DNA of 64,000 nucleotides from contig NC_060899.1 of NCBI RefSeq assembly GCF_014805685.1, forward strand, positions 9,702,868-9,766,867, given 5' to 3'. The DNA comes from Silurus meridionalis. Its lineage: Eukaryota; Chordata; Actinopteri; Siluriformes; Siluridae. This document shows, piece after piece, positions 44,669 to 55,754 of this stretch (its first letter is position 1; the number at the start of each line of letters is the position of its first letter). The notes beneath the pieces are model-generated. The model was given only the letters and a program-made list of their open reading frames with translations, did no database searches and was not told where the DNA came from. A program made the translations under genes and the position numbers.

Positions 44669-45265
44669 TCATGATTGAAGCATTTTGGCGCTCAAGCCAT
44701 TTGCTTGTGCCCATTTAGGCGTCGTTTTCAGGCGTTTGATTCCGTTTGCCACACAAAAATCCTTGAATTTATCTGACCTGAATTGAGGTCCGTTGTCGGA
44801 CTTCAGTGTAAGTGGAAGTCCATGTCGGCTAAATATATCCTCAAGACTATCAAACACTTTTGTTGCAGTGGTGGAGGTTAGTATGTCATACTCATAATAC
44901 CTACTGTAATAATCCACTACAACTAGGATTGAGTGTTTTGATGGCAATGGTCCAAGTAGATTCACTGCTAGATCTTGCCATGGTCCATCTGGCAATGGTG
45001 CAGGCTGCAGTGGTTCTGGAGCATCAGGGCGAGACACAATTTGACAACCATGACATGATTTGCTAAATCTTTCTGCAGCTTTGTCCATGCCAGGCCACCA
45101 TACTTTTGTTCTCAGATGTTGTTTGGTTCCAACAATACCCATATGTCCTGCATGTGCCAGTGAAATTGCTCGTGCTTGTATTGTTTTTGGAAGAACAATG
45201 CACGTTCCACGTAGTACTATAAACCCTACAACACACAGCTCATTAGCTACAGGTTCATACGTCAT
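44669..45265 (-). pseudogene. Gypsy integrase zinc finger and catalytic core
   Basis: Reads AHAGHMGIVGTKQHLRTKVW with WWPGMDK and CHGCQ (HHCC zinc-binding domain), then GPWQDLAVNLLGPLPSKHSI (first Asp) and LTLKSDNGPQFRSDKFKDFC (second Asp). The frame breaks at AQANGLSAKMLQS, so the stretch that should hold the third acidic residue is disrupted. It would have inserted the cDNA. Confidence 0.9.
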
Positions 45266-45272
45266 ACACCTT

Positions 45273-45623
45273 TCAAAATGTCCACTCTATTGTGTTTCTC
45301 AGCTCTATGAGTTCTGAATCTTTTTCCGAAGCTTCCTCCACTTCTCTTGTAGTCAGGGCTCTTGGGGTGGCGCTGATGGCCACAAATCTCACATACTCAT
45401 CCGATTCATGCGAGTGTTTTTCTCTCATTGCAGTGCTTCCCAGGAGTCGTGATAATGGATCAGCAATGTTTTCTTTTCCAGAAACACAAACAACCTTAAA
45501 GTTATATGGTTGAAGACGCAAAACCCATCGCTCAACAAGGGCACAGGGCTTGGAACGTGGACCATATATTGACTCTAATGGCTTATGGTCTAATGGCTTA
45601 TGGTCAAACTGTCTGCCATACAC
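45273..45623 (-). pseudogene. Gypsy RNase H end and linker
   Basis: Reads RWVLRLQPYNFKVVCVSGKE with NIADPLSRL, the conserved end of the gypsy RNase H region (K-N--AD-LSR). A small duplication (FDHKPLDHKPLESIYG) is visible near the start. The region with the first RNase H acidic residues is broken. Confidence 0.85.
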
Positions 45624-45705
45624 ATAGGGGTGTAGCCTCTCGCAGGCCTATACAAGGGCCTCCCTCTCAGTCTGATAGTAACATCTCTCACAGTCTGATA
45701 GACTT

Positions 45706-46392
45706 TTACTGATGTAGCAAACTGTCACCATTTGTCCTTTTTGTCCGAAATTCTGAAGCGTTTTGTGGTTCTCTGGCCTCTGCCACAGCTCTGACTCTCT
45801 TCTCAGTGGGACCAATGCCTTTTTGTGTGAGCAGAATTCCCATGAAATTTAAGTGATCCATGCCAAACTGACATTTTGAAGGATTCAGGGTTAGCCCGCT
45901 CTCTCTTAAACGTTTCATGACGGCATGTAGACATTGCATATGTGCTTCCTGATCAGCTGCATGAACAATCACATCGTCTGAGATGTTTTCAACTCCCTCT
46001 ATTCCAGCGAGGGCAGATGCTATCTCATGTTGGTATTGTTCACTTGCAGAGGATACTCCAAAGATGAGCCGTTTGTATCTGTATACCCCATTGTGGACTG
46101 CAAATGTTGTAATCTGACGAGACTGTGGTGTCAACTCCAGTTGGTGGTATCCCCACTTAAGATCTAGCTTGCTAAAAAACTTGGATCCGTTCATGCTTTG
46201 TAAGAGCTCATCGACAGTGGGGATGGGGCATCGCTCTCTGATGATTGCTCGATTGGCTTGTCGCATGTCAAGACATAGTCTGATTTCAGAATTGGCTTTT
46301 GGCACTATTACAACTGGATTAACCCATGGTGTATGTCCGTTCACTTCTTCTATGATGTCCATTTTTAGGAGTTCTTTTATCTTTTCCTCCAC
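45706..46392 (-). pseudogene. Gypsy reverse transcriptase
   Basis: 229 codons. Motifs in order: TPWVNPVVIVPKANSEIRLC, FFSKLDLKWGYHQLELT (palm motif A Asp), FGVSSASEQYQHEIAS (B) and VENISDDVIVHAADQEAH (the catalytic Asp pair). The Asp residues are intact, but the frame ends before the thumb and connection at about 45706. Confidence 0.92.
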
Positions 46393-46416
46393 AGGACCCC
46401 TCAGATTAAACGGTAT

Positions 46417-46974
46417 TCATCTTAAAGGCTGTGCCACTAGCTGAACATTTCGGTCTATATATAAGCTGATTTGTTTGGTTTTCAGCTTACCAACTCCTTG
46501 GAAAACTTCTGGGTATTGTGAATGAAGTGTTTGTTTGAGGTCCGTTATTGCTGCAATGTTTGTGCCTATCTTCAGCACTCCAAGTTTCATAGCAGTATCT
46601 CTCCCCAGTAACGGTTCTCCAGTCCCTTTGATGACAATGAACTCTGCAGATACCATCCGGTTGTCTATTCTAGCTTCACACTCAAAAGCTCCCTTTATTG
46701 GCAAAGGTTTATCGGATGAGTAAAAGAACAGTTTGATCTCTGTTTCTTGTATGTATGAATGGCATTTGATATTCATTGATTTCAGTCTTTCCCACGTACT
46801 TTCATCAATGATATTGCTGGTTGCACCTGAGTCTTCAAGCATTTTTAAATTGAAATTTCCCAAGCAAACATTTAGTCTATCGTCTATGTAATTATCTTGG
46901 ATGACAAATGCATATTCAGGTTGACCTTCAACTTGGTTTCCTGTTTGCTGCTTTACATTTTTAGTCTTGCACAT
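46417..46974 (-). pseudogene. Gypsy protease and RT N-terminal region
   Basis: Reads KMLEDSGATSNIIDESTWER, with the D-S-G active site of retropepsins, then GEPLLGRDTAMKLGVLKIG (the LLGRD block closing the protease). It ends just before RT, where a frame break lies at about 46400-46417. Confidence 0.88.
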
Positions 46975-47059
46975 TTTTGAGAAATGGTCTCATCCTTTAC
47001 ATTTATGGCATGTCTGACCTCTCACGGGACATTTTAAATCTATCCCTAAGTGATCAGAA

Positions 47060-47747
47060 TTAACACATTCGATAGCACTGTTTATTCACCTTACTGCACT
47101 CTGCATGTTGTTTTCCCTTGAATTTCCCTTTAATTTGTTTTCCTCTTTTGTTCCAGACACGATTCACAGACTCTTTATCAGGTGTAGATGTCTCACTAAC
47201 CGATGATGCACCCATCTGTTCCTCTATCCGTTCACAGAGCGCGGCAACCTCCAATGCACAATCTAGTGTGAGGTTAGGTCCCTACTCCAAAAGTTTGCGA
47301 CGCACATATGTTGACGAACATTTGCCTACTATGGCATCCCGAATCTGATTATTCATGTCATCCACAAATGCACAGTCTCTTGCTGCCTGTCTGAGACGTG
47401 TTGCAAACTGCTGAACCATCTCTCCGGGGTTTTGGGAAAGTTTATAAAATGATTGCCTTGCATACGCATTATTTACGCATGGAACGAAGTATGCATTCAA
47501 AGCTGCAATGGCCTCGTTATAATCAACAGCTTTGTTATAATCAACAAATATCCTGAACATCAGGTCCAGCATGATGCAAAAGAAGTGCTCTGCGTCTCTG
47601 ACGAACTGCCGCTGTTGCGTCCTCAGCAATTATCAGTCCTTTTCCGTCCGCGTAAAGTTCAAATGATGTCAGCCACCTTGTCCATCCTGGACCAAGAGTT
47701 GCGGGATCTTTGTAGCACTCAAACGTAGGAATACCTGACTTTTCCAT
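47060..47747 (-). pseudogene. Gypsy gag, in three frames
   Basis: Starts MEKSGIPTFECYKDPATLGP at 47747, followed by WTRWLTSFELYADGKG, then a shifted frame with YKLSQNPGEMVQQFATRLRQ (47629-47282), the capsid region, and a third frame with CERIEEQMGASS (47254-47060). A cysteine/histidine cluster with CHKC-like spacing follows at about 46985-47015 but is out of frame. Confidence 0.85.
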
Positions 47748-47795
47748 CGTGTATAATCAGTACTAATATTCACACTGCTGCATCCTTGTCGCCAA

Positions 47796-48051
47796 TGTTG
47801 TGTATCTGTTTTATATACCTCGTTTATCTTATTAACTTAGTCACACGCCAATCAGGATTCTGAACAGCATTTTTACTCGTTTTCTCAAGCACACTACACA
47901 TATTCAACATCCCGCTCCTAGTATGTATTGCACTGCTCTAAAGGCTACTGCAATCTATTAAATAGGCTAATAACTGTCATTTAGGTTATGATGTGTTGCC
48001 TGCTATGCTTTTACGCATAGAACAACAATATTTCTTTTAGCCTGCATAACA
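47796..48051 (-). mobile_element. Gypsy 5' LTR
   Basis: On the minus strand it runs from TGTTATGCAGGCTAAAAG to GATACACAACA, i.e. TG...CA, and is followed directly by the TTGGCGACAAGG leader. About 256 bp. No second copy in the window, so it is assigned from its ends and position. Confidence 0.75.
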
Positions 48052-48280
48052 TTATCATTTATAGTAGGTAGTTTATCATAATATGTGTAGCTTTCAACAA
48101 AATAATTACACCCTACCTAGTGTAGTTGGATGGTAGTTAAAATTGCACTTATTGATTTGGTTACTTTTAATTAATGTCATAATTTTTTGTGATTATACTA
48201 AAAAGGTCCTAAACTGAGTTAAGTAAGGCAAAGCTCCAGTGCAGCTTTAAAGGCTTATTTAAACTGAATATATTATAAGT
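48052..48280. other. Unassigned AT-rich DNA
   Basis: Nothing recognised between the gypsy LTR and the SINE. Confidence 0.4.
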
Positions 48281-48858
48281 GGATACCAGCAGCCATATCA
48301 CCCTGTAGCCCAAGACAGCTTGCCCACTGAAGCTAAGCAGGGTTGAGCCTGGCCAGTACTTGGATGGGAGACCACCTGGGAAAAACCAGGTTGCTGCTGG
48401 TAGAGGTGTTAGTGAGACCAGCAGGGGGTGCTCACCCTGTGGTCTGTGTGGGTCCTAACACCCCAGTATAGTGACAGGGACACTATACTGTAAAAAAAAA
48501 AAAAAAGCACCGTCCTTCGGATGAGACGTTAAACTGAGGTCCTGACTCTCTGTGGTCATTAAAAAATCCCAAGATGTCTTTCGAAAACGAGTATGGGTGT
48601 GCCCCGGCATCCTGGCCAAACTTGCCCGCTGGCCTATTAATCATCCCCTCATATTAATTGACTATATCACTCTATCTCCTCTCCACTAATATGCTGGTGT
48701 GTGGTGGGCGTTCTGGTGCAATATGGCTGCCGTCGCATCATCCAGGTGGATGCTGCACATTGGTGGTGGTTGAGGAGAATCCCCCTTTTCATATGTAAAG
48801 CGCTTTGAGTGCTGCAGAAAAGCGCTATATAAATGTAACGAATTATTATTATTATTAA
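48281..48858 (+). mobile_element. SINE3-type retroposon derived from 5S rRNA
   Basis: The first 120 bp or so follow 5S rRNA: CATATCACCCTGTAG, GAAGCTAAGCAGGGTTGAGC (A box region) and TACTTGGATGGGAGACCACC (C box), with CTGGGAAAAACCAGG. The middle contains a conserved GGATGAGACGTTAAACTGAG core. The 3' end AAAGCGCTTTGAGTG...CGCTATATAAATG plus (ATT)n is an LINE-type tail. An (A)n run at 48494-48507 interrupts the body. It would be transcribed by RNA polymerase III from the internal 5S-type promoter. Confidence 0.92.
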
Positions 48859-49191
48859 GTAATATGTTGTGTGTCTAATACAATCTAATACTGGGCTACA
48901 ATTAGCCCAGGAGCTGTATGGTTCTTGGTTCTAAAAGTTTGATCATTATTAGTAGTTGTACAGAAGATTTTGGGCTAATGTTAATTTATTAGATATTAAT
49001 CAGTGCTTGACTCATTAATATCATTCTATTAATAGATTGGTGTGCTAAGAGTAACATTAGAGTCTTTATATAAACCGAGTTTATTAAGCAAAGTCTCTTG
49101 TGACAAAAATTATAATAAGAACATTATAGCAGTCAACTTATCTGTTTTCAAACGTGACTTACTGACTTACTGCTATGTTCATGTCAGGGAT

Positions 49192-49460
49192 CCACCTGCC
49201 ACACCCCCTCGGCGGCTGTCATGCTGCCGCTCTCTCTGCCGCTCCCGGCTTTGATTACCGACACTGGTTCTTCATTAACTATTCACCTACATAAACGCCT
49301 GTTTCAGAGTCACCGGCTGTCGGTTCTTGAACGTCATGCTACCGATCCTCGTGGATCCTCGACCGCCAGCATTCCCCATGTTTATTGAATGGAGAGAGCA
49401 CAACACAGAGTCAGGGAGAGTTACGAACCGTTTTCTCCGCGTGGTCTGAGCCGTTGACCG
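49192..49460 (+). mobile_element. LTR fragment of the TGTCAGG family
   Basis: Begins TGTCAGGGATCCACCTGCC and continues CACCCCCTCGGCGGCTGTCA, related to the starts at 12533 and 54431. CACCGGCTGTCGGTTCTTGA at about 49312 also recurs at 54534. The 3' end is not clear. Confidence 0.65.
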
Positions 49461-51329
49461 TTTAAATGCTGGTTTTCAATGTTTGTATATTTAATTTATG
49501 CATTATATATTTTAATTATTATACAAAAATGTATTATATATTTTAGATGCTTATATTTTCACAACTGAACAAAATATCTGTGTAATTTTTAAAAACAGAA
49601 ATTGTCAAAAATGTTATTATAATTTAGATTGATTTTTTTAAGCATGGTTGCCAACTTGCCATCTGCAAAATAAAATACAAATGTTAATTTACACAAATCG
49701 CATTACCTTGTATGCTTAAATGCTGGGTTTTGTTTGTTTGTTTTTTACAGAACGAAACAACCCAGCAGGAGTAAATTTGTTTAAAAGAGAAATCCCCCAT
49801 GTACTCAACAAGCATTTAACAACCTTTATACATAAATACCCTGAATTAGGCTTTAATATAGTTATAAGTAAAACATCTAATAATAATAATAAAAAAAATC
49901 AGATTAATCAGTTAATCTGAAATGAATAAATTAAACAATCATCCGATTAATTGATTGCACGGTTGCAGCCCTAGTAATTACTATTTGGCCATTTCATTAA
50001 AAATGAACTGGTTTCCTCTGACTTTTGCACAGTACTGTACTATAAATTGAGGTAGACCAGATATAAATGGTTTGATGAGTGTTTTGCTTAAAATTTGTGT
50101 AAAGTCTTTATATTCTTAATATCATTTCTTTGTGAATCCGATACAATTTTGTTCAAGCATATAAAGTGGATATAAAAAACTCAAGACTTAACCTAGGATT
50201 TTGTGAATTTAAAATGGCACTAAGAGAAATATTTTTTTTTATGTGATATGATAACAAAAAAAAAAATCTCAATTGATAAACAAAGAGAAACATTTAAGAC
50301 CAGTTTGGTTTTTAGGTATGCACAGCATTTAGGGATTTTGTTTTAATACATTTTGCTTACACTACACCACTCAAATTTCCATTGATAATTTCCCCTGAAC
50401 TCTTGTTAAATCTGAGCACAATCACATGCCCAATTATAAAAGGGTGCTGAATTTAAGGCTAAACTGATGTTATTGATTTCACATATGAACAGTGGCTGCT
50501 TCTTTAAGCTGCCTCTAGCAGTACACTTATGACATTTTATGATGTTGCTGGTGTTAGATCTTGCCCTTAGTTGTCTAAGCAGAGGCAAAGTCACATATAC
50601 TTACAGCAACCCACTTTCAAGATAAGTGCTTTATTATCGTTATTACTCTTTTTAAAACTGCAAAAGGTGAAAAACAACACTGGATATACCTATATATTAA
50701 AAAGATGGCTAAAAGGTTTTTTTTTTTTGGCTGAACTCTACAGATGCATGATGAAGTGATAATGCATTAAGAGCATGCCAGATTATGGTACTTATTTTTG
50801 TTTGAAAAATAATAGATCAGTCACTAATATTTTTTTGGAAATCTACACAGTGCAAGCATGGACAAAACTTGTCTTGTTTTATTACACTTGAGTTTTTTAA
50901 CCCTGTACAAACAGTTTCACAATGCCATACAGGTAGATAGAGCTAAAAGTTATTGGTCTATTTTAAAATGAAAGAAATGATCATCCTCTCTAATGAAAAA
51001 CCAAGACATTGTAACCTGTTATTGGCCACAACAACGACCTGGTATTTGTTTAACTGACAATGTGAAAATTGTTTTGTAGACATTTATGTAACTGTACACA
51101 AAAATTTGCAAACAAATATATACATTGTAATACATATCTTTTATTATTGAAATGCCTTTGAGAATCATGAAGTTCATATGTTTTTGTCAAATTGTTTAAC
51201 CCTAGTACTGAGGCCATTTAACTCGTTCTTAGAGTTGTAAGAACTGTTAAAAATCCATATACATAAAACCATTTTAATATACTGTACAGTATATAAAATT
51301 AAGGATTAATGTGTGTGCTCCCTTTACAG
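49461..51329. other. AT-rich spo11 intron sequence
   Basis: Only one repeat end is recognised: ATTGCACGGTTGCAGCCCTA at about 49955-49972, the same hAT-like terminus as at 4456. Short open frames here have no recognisable product. Confidence 0.45.
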
Positions 51330-51410
51330 TGTGCCAGTACAAAAGGATTAATCTCTGGTGATTTGTGTTACTTGGAGGAAGATGGGACAAGGGTGGACTG
51401 TACCTCTACT
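51330..51410 (+). CDS. spo11: spo11 exon between the winged-helix and Toprim domains
   Basis: An 81-nt exon between CTCCCTTTACAG and GTAAGT, phase 0 at both ends. It reads CASTKGLISGDLCYLEEDGT then RVDCTST, matching the SPO11 block STSKGLI-G-L-Y-EEDGT--NC after RRSLHI. The splice to the preceding exon gives SLHV-CASTKG. The next exon starts 6,991 bp downstream. No stop or frame break. Confidence 0.95.
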
Positions 51411-51603
51411 GTAAGTCAGCAACATGGCCAAGCTCTACTTTGATACTAGTCTAGCATCCACACATTAAACATGTTTGTGTAGCTGTAGTGAAACAAAGCT
51501 GCCTAGTACTTTTGATTATGGGATTTAATTTATTTTGAGATTATTTCAAATTTGGAAAAGCTAATAATCTGGCTATTCTTAAAACAGGTTTATATTTAAT
51601 ATA

Positions 51604-51909
51604 CACTATATTGATAAAAATATCAGGACAACTGACTTACCCAGCCACATGTGGTTCTTTTCCAAACTTATGTCAAAGCTGAAGGCACACAATTGTATTG
51701 GGTGTCCTTGGATGCAGTAGCAAAAAATTTTTCCTACACTTGAACTAGGAGACCCAAACCTGTTCCAGCATGACAATGCCCCAGTGCACAAAGCCAGCTC
51801 CATGAAGATATGTTTTGCATAGATTGGAGTGGAAGCTCTCCTGCTGTATACGTTGCTCATAAAGCACATACTTATGACCAGGTGTCCGCAAACCTTTGAC
51901 AATATAGTG
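51604..51909. mobile_element. Short Tc1-like non-autonomous element
   Basis: Ends CACTATATTG and CAATATAGTG are inverted. TA precedes the left end; the right flank is CA in place of TA. Inside, TTCCAGCATGACAATGCCCC is a remnant of the transposase block coding FQHDNAP. About 0.3 kb. Confidence 0.75.
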
Positions 51910-52239
51910 CATGTGTAACCAGTTGTATTTTGATCTTATCCAGTATTCTTTCAGTAATATACCTTGCATTTCACAACTATTTAGAACAGGGGCGAGGCCA
52001 AAAATTTTTTAAACAGGGTGGGCAAACCAAAAAGTATTGTATGAAAGCTGCATGCCAAATTACGGAAAATAAATGAACTATTATAAATGAACTTACGTTC
52101 AATTGTCGTCCTACAATATTAGTCGATTGAGCTTCCGGCTAAACACTGAGATGATATCATAATCACCTGTATCTGTCAGTTCATGTTCAAAAGACAGCAG
52201 AGACAAATCGCTTAGACGAACAGTAAGCACTAAAGACCG

Positions 52240-52400
52240 TAGACAGGTTTTAATGCGGTTTGAAATGGGGAGGGTTGCTTTAGGAAGAGCATCCAGCGTA
52301 AAAACGTGCCAAATCGAATATGCGGTTTATGAAAACGAATGATCTGCTGTGGCAAACCCCTAATAGGAGAACCCGAAAGAAAGTTGTAGAGAACAGTCTT
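52240..52400 (+). mobile_element. 3' end of an RTE-like LINE or related SINE
   Basis: Contains AGGAAGAGCATCCAGCGTAA and GATCTGCTGTGGCAAACCCC plus TAATAGGAGAACCCGAAAG. The final block is shared with the end of the LINE at 62900-62965, so it is a 3'-end fragment of that lineage or a SINE using its tail. Confidence 0.7.
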
Positions 52401-52449
52401 TTAACACTGCATGATGTCATCGGGAGAGTAATAGGGGCTCATTTAAATT

Positions 52450-53260
52450 AGTTGACGTTTGGAAAGATGTTCTTAGGTCCTGTCCAGCATCTGCCTTTTG
52501 TTTTAGTTGCTCAGCCTGTGACAGGTATGGCTGGTAACTATAGTCCTTTTGTTGCACAAGTGTTGATTAAAATTTTTGTATCAAATGTTACTAGAAGAAA
52601 CAGGAACTTTTTTGTTTGCATTTGTTGCAAAAGAGTGTCAGTTTCTAGTTTAGTTAAGTTTCTAGTTTTGGTTTCAGAATACACTGTTAATGTTTTTAAG
52701 ATCGCATCAAGTAGTGTCAGGATCTTGGTTGAAAAAGCCCAACTTAGAGTCCCACCTTGTGTCCTTGAGTAAAGGTTTGTAATTGATTGTCTGTCAGAAT
52801 TGCTGTCTACAGGGTTACTTTAAAAAATGGTTTGGATTTATAATAATCGTCTGGATTTCTTGCCTGATGTTTTCAACTTTATTATTGAAAAGGTTAATGA
52901 AATTATTACTACCTATTGATGGTGTGCATGTTAGTGCAGTGCTTTTATTTCCTGTTAATTTCGCTACCGTGCTCTAGGATTAAAACACAATACAAATTCA
53001 AATCTAGGATTATGCTTGTTATTTTCTATGAGGGTAAAGAAATATGCTGATCTAGCAGCACTAAGAGATTTTCTATAATTTAGGAGGCTCTCCTTCCATG
53101 CTATTTGAAATACTGTGAATTTTGTTTGACGGCATTTACGTTCTAATTTCCGAGTGGTCTGATTTAAGGTGCGCGTGTGATCATTATACCACTGTGCTAA
53201 TTTTTTTTCTTCCTGATCATGTTGGTCTTGAGGGGAGCTACATCATCTAGAGTAGGGGTC
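52450..53260 (-). pseudogene. L2-like LINE fragment (endonuclease-RT linker)
   Basis: On the minus strand: TRTLNQTTRKLERKCRQTKF then TVFQIAWKESLLNYRKSLSA and YFFTLIENNKHNPRF (about 53190-53000), then SIGSNNFINLFNNKVENIRQ near 52910. This linker precedes the reverse transcriptase in L2/CR1 LINEs. It is probably the continuation of the endonuclease piece at 53960-54180, interrupted by an LTR and other insertions. Stops present. Confidence 0.72.
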
Positions 53261-53375
53261 GCCCGCAAAAACAACTTGAGTCGCCCAACTTGAGGCCTTT
53301 TCTAAAAATAGCTCACCATATCGCCACTTCCCAGCGAGCTGCATCTAATTTTTATTTTATTTTTTTTTTTAACTC

Positions 53376-53772
53376 TGTCAAGGATACACCAAGAGTCGGA
53401 AACCGGTGTATGGTTAAACACCTTGTCTTTATTTAGTCTAAACATATACAAGGCAGAGGCTTGAGGACGAACCGTAATGCAGGTAGAATCCGTAATGCAA
53501 GTAGTCCAAGGATGATTGCCAATTTGAATTGTTAAAGGCAAACCTATCTTAAGCGCTTTCTCCGAAGCTTGGAGCATGGAAGTACGGGGCATACTAGTGG
53601 TAGGAAGTCTGGTTGATCTCTCATGGCAACGAGTAGATCCGACAGTGAGTGAGGTGGAATGGGGACCTTCTAAAGCGGAACGGTAATGGGGAACAGGTGT
53701 AGGTGATTAGAGCAGGGAGCGGTTTAATGAGAGTTAGAGCCTTGGAGGGAGTGGCTGGTGGTTCCCTGAAAA
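53376..53772 (-). mobile_element. LTR of the TGTCAGG family (minus)
   Basis: On the minus strand it starts near 53772 with CAGGGAACCACCAGCCACTC, passes CTAATCACCTACACCTGTTC, and ends GTGTATCCTTGACA. The 5' TGT is mutated to T-rich sequence. It is inserted within the L2-like LINE pieces. Confidence 0.6.
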
Positions 53773-53878
53773 AATCACACTTGCATTGGTGTGAATTTAA
53801 AAATAACAATATTAAAATATAGATGACTAGATAAAGATGAATATCATTAATTATTAATAATAACACATAGTTATAGGT

Positions 53879-53906
53879 AAATAATAATAATAATAATAAC
53901 AATAAC

Positions 53907-53942
<36 letters not shown>
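53879..53942. repeat. (AAT)n microsatellite
   Basis: AATAATAAT run with two AAC interruptions. Confidence 0.95.
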
Positions 53943-53959
53943 AATAAGAGGTACTAATG

Positions 53960-54180
53960 CAATGACTGAGGCAGATTTGAAAAAACATAAGGTAATGGTC
54001 TGAAATATGTGTGTCCACCACTATGAGTGAGTCCTATGACATTCTGATTAATTCCAACTGAATCTAGTATAGACTAAAAAAAAGTCACCAACAATTAATG
54101 CTTTGTCTAAAAAAGTAGCAAAATTTGTGATGAAATCGGCAAATTCTATGAGAAAAGAGTAGGGCCCGGGGGGGTCTATA
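53960..54180 (-). pseudogene. L2-like LINE endonuclease fragment
   Basis: The minus strand reads IEFADFITNFATFLDKALIV then GDF, matching the LINE apurinic-type endonuclease segment before the GDFN motif (the Asn is lost here at a junction). It is in line with the linker piece at 52450-53260. Confidence 0.65.
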
Positions 54181-54208
54181 AATAATAATTAATGGAATTG
54201 ACCTACTA

Positions 54209-54300
54209 GACCACATGTGTCAAACTCAAGGCCCGCGGGCCACATCTGGCCCGATGTACAATAATATTTAATTTTATATAAATCTATTATCATTGTTATT
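54209..54300 (+). mobile_element. hAT-like element end
   Basis: CATGTGTCAAACTCAAGGCC followed by CGCGGGCCACATCTGGCCC is a typical 5' end of fish hAT-like elements; a related block is at 6205-6245. The other end is missing. Confidence 0.55.
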
Positions 54301-54430
54301 ATTGTTATTGCGAAATGAAGCGCTGATAACACAAACTACAGATTCCATAATGCAGCGCTTTGATGTCGAGAAAAATATTCGAACTAACCTTATCTAGAGT
54401 GTGTTTTAATCCAACTAATATCCATCCAAC

Positions 54431-54815
54431 TGTCAGGGATTCCCCTGCCACGCCCCCCTCAGTGGCTGTCAGGGATTCACCTGCCACGCCCCCCTCGGTA
54501 GCAGTCATGCTGCCTATGCTATGCCGCGCCGTCACAGGCTGTCGGTTCTTGAATGTCTTGCTGGTCATCCCGCGTTTCCTCGACCGCCAGCCTTCCCGCT
54601 GGTTCTGTCTCCAGACTCTGTTTCCGGTTGGATTACTCTTGGCCATTGGAGTTGTACTTTCGTTTCCGGATTCTAGTTCTGTTGTGGATTACTCGTCCCG
54701 AGCGGATATTCTTTGTTTGTTTCTCGCCACGGCTAAGTGTTTTTGTTGAACTGTGAAAATAAACTATGATTGAGTTATTTCCGCTATTTCCGGCGTGACT
54801 TTGCCTTCAAAAGGA
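54431..54815 (+). mobile_element. LTR of the TGTCAGG family (plus)
   Basis: Starts TGTCAGGGATTCCCCTGCC; the first roughly 38 bp are repeated at once (TGTCAGGGATTCACCTGCC at 54469). AATAAACTATG at about 54759 is a polyadenylation-type signal. It runs directly into the minisatellite, so its end is uncertain. Confidence 0.6.
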
Positions 54816-54819
54816 CTGG

Positions 54820-55370
54820 GAGGCATGGCTTCGCCTTCAGATGGACTTGGAGGTGAGCCGTCGCCTTGTGTGAAACGTGGAGGCGAGACGTCGCCTGGAG
54901 AGGAACACTGAGGCGTGACTTCACCTTCAGAAGCACTTCAAGGCGTGGCTTCGCCTTCAGATGGACTTGGAGGTGCGGCTTCGCCTTCAGATGGACTTGG
55001 AGGTGTGGCTTCGCCTTCAGGGCAACTTAAGTGTGAGACGTTGCCTCCGGAGGAGCTCTGAGGCAAAACGTTACCTTCAGGAGAGCTCGTAGGCGAGACG
55101 TCACCTTCAAGAGAGCCCGCAGGCATTACGTCGCCTTCAGGGGAGCTCGGGAGCGAGATGTGACCTTCAGTGGAGCTCGGGAGCGAGATGTCGCCTCCGG
55201 GGGAGCTCGGGAGCGAGACGTCGCCTCCGGGGGAGCTCGGGAGCGAGACGTCGCCTCTGGGGGAGCTCGGGAGAGAGACGTCGCCTCCGGGGGAGCTCGG
55301 GAGCGAGACGTCGCCTTCGGGGGAGCTCGGGAGCGAGACGTCTTCTTCAGGGAGCTTGGGAGGGACCTTG
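54820..55370. repeat. 30-bp minisatellite with coding periodicity
   Basis: A unit like GGGAGCTCGGGAGCGAGACG plus TCGCCTCCGG is repeated about five times nearly perfectly at 55196-55350, with more diverged 30-bp copies back to about 54820. The period is a multiple of three, so every frame repeats each 10 residues. Confidence 0.92.
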
Positions 55371-55538
55371 GGCTGTCATGCCACCTTCATAGGCACTCAG
55401 AGTCGCAACGGCACCGCCAGCGTGATTTGCGGGCAAAATGTCGTCTCTGGATGAGCTCAGGGGCGATACGTCGCCTTCCGGGGAACTTGGTGGTGACATT
55501 TTGTCCGAGTCACGGCCCAGGGGCTGTACGACCTCCAT
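54938..55538 (-). pseudogene. Retroelement-like ORF made of decapeptide repeats
   Basis: An ATG at 55538 (minus strand) lies about 110 bp downstream of the LTR at 55647-56023. It opens MEVVQPLGRDSDKMSPPSSP and passes into repeats of the type SSPEGDVSLP. After a frame break near 55350 the repeats continue down to 54938, where a stop occurs. The position after an LTR suggests a gag-like leader ORF. No known domain is visible, and plus-strand open frames over the same repeats are shadows of the periodicity. Confidence 0.5.
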
Positions 55539-55646
55539 CTTGCAGAGCGAAACCTCCCCTTGTCCCGGTGGGTCTTGCAGCGACCGATCGGGTCACGTGG
55601 AGGCCACGGTGATAACCCAATCATGTTTTTTGAAGGTCTGTTATTC

Positions 55647-55717
55647 TGTCAGGGAGCAAATGAACAGAGTACAGCTCGCTCGGGTTTAATAACGAGAGAG
55701 AGAGAGAGATACACGCA

Positions 55718-55754
<37 letters not shown>

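Larger units (their letters stand above)
44049..48051 (-). mobile_element. Ty3/gypsy retrotransposon, nearly full length, frameshifted
   Basis: Reading the minus strand from 48051: a short LTR, a primer-binding-like TTGGCGACAAGGATG (about 47781-47795), gag, CCHC region, protease, reverse transcriptase, RNase H, integrase and a final ORF. The domain order PR-RT-RH-IN is that of Ty3/gypsy. The 3' LTR is missing: the copy ends near 44049 next to the inverted family B array. Several frame breaks divide it into at least seven open pieces. Confidence 0.92.

Noticed and set aside
48281..48400. A 5S rRNA gene
   Set aside because: The 5S-like part is diverged and fused to a SINE core and LINE-type tail, so it is a SINE3 retroposon and not a functional rRNA gene.
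55160..55612. Plus-strand 150-codon frame of GARERDVASG repeats
   Set aside because: The 30-bp period keeps several frames open at once. The minus-strand frame has the better context (ATG after an LTR), so the plus frame is treated as a shadow.
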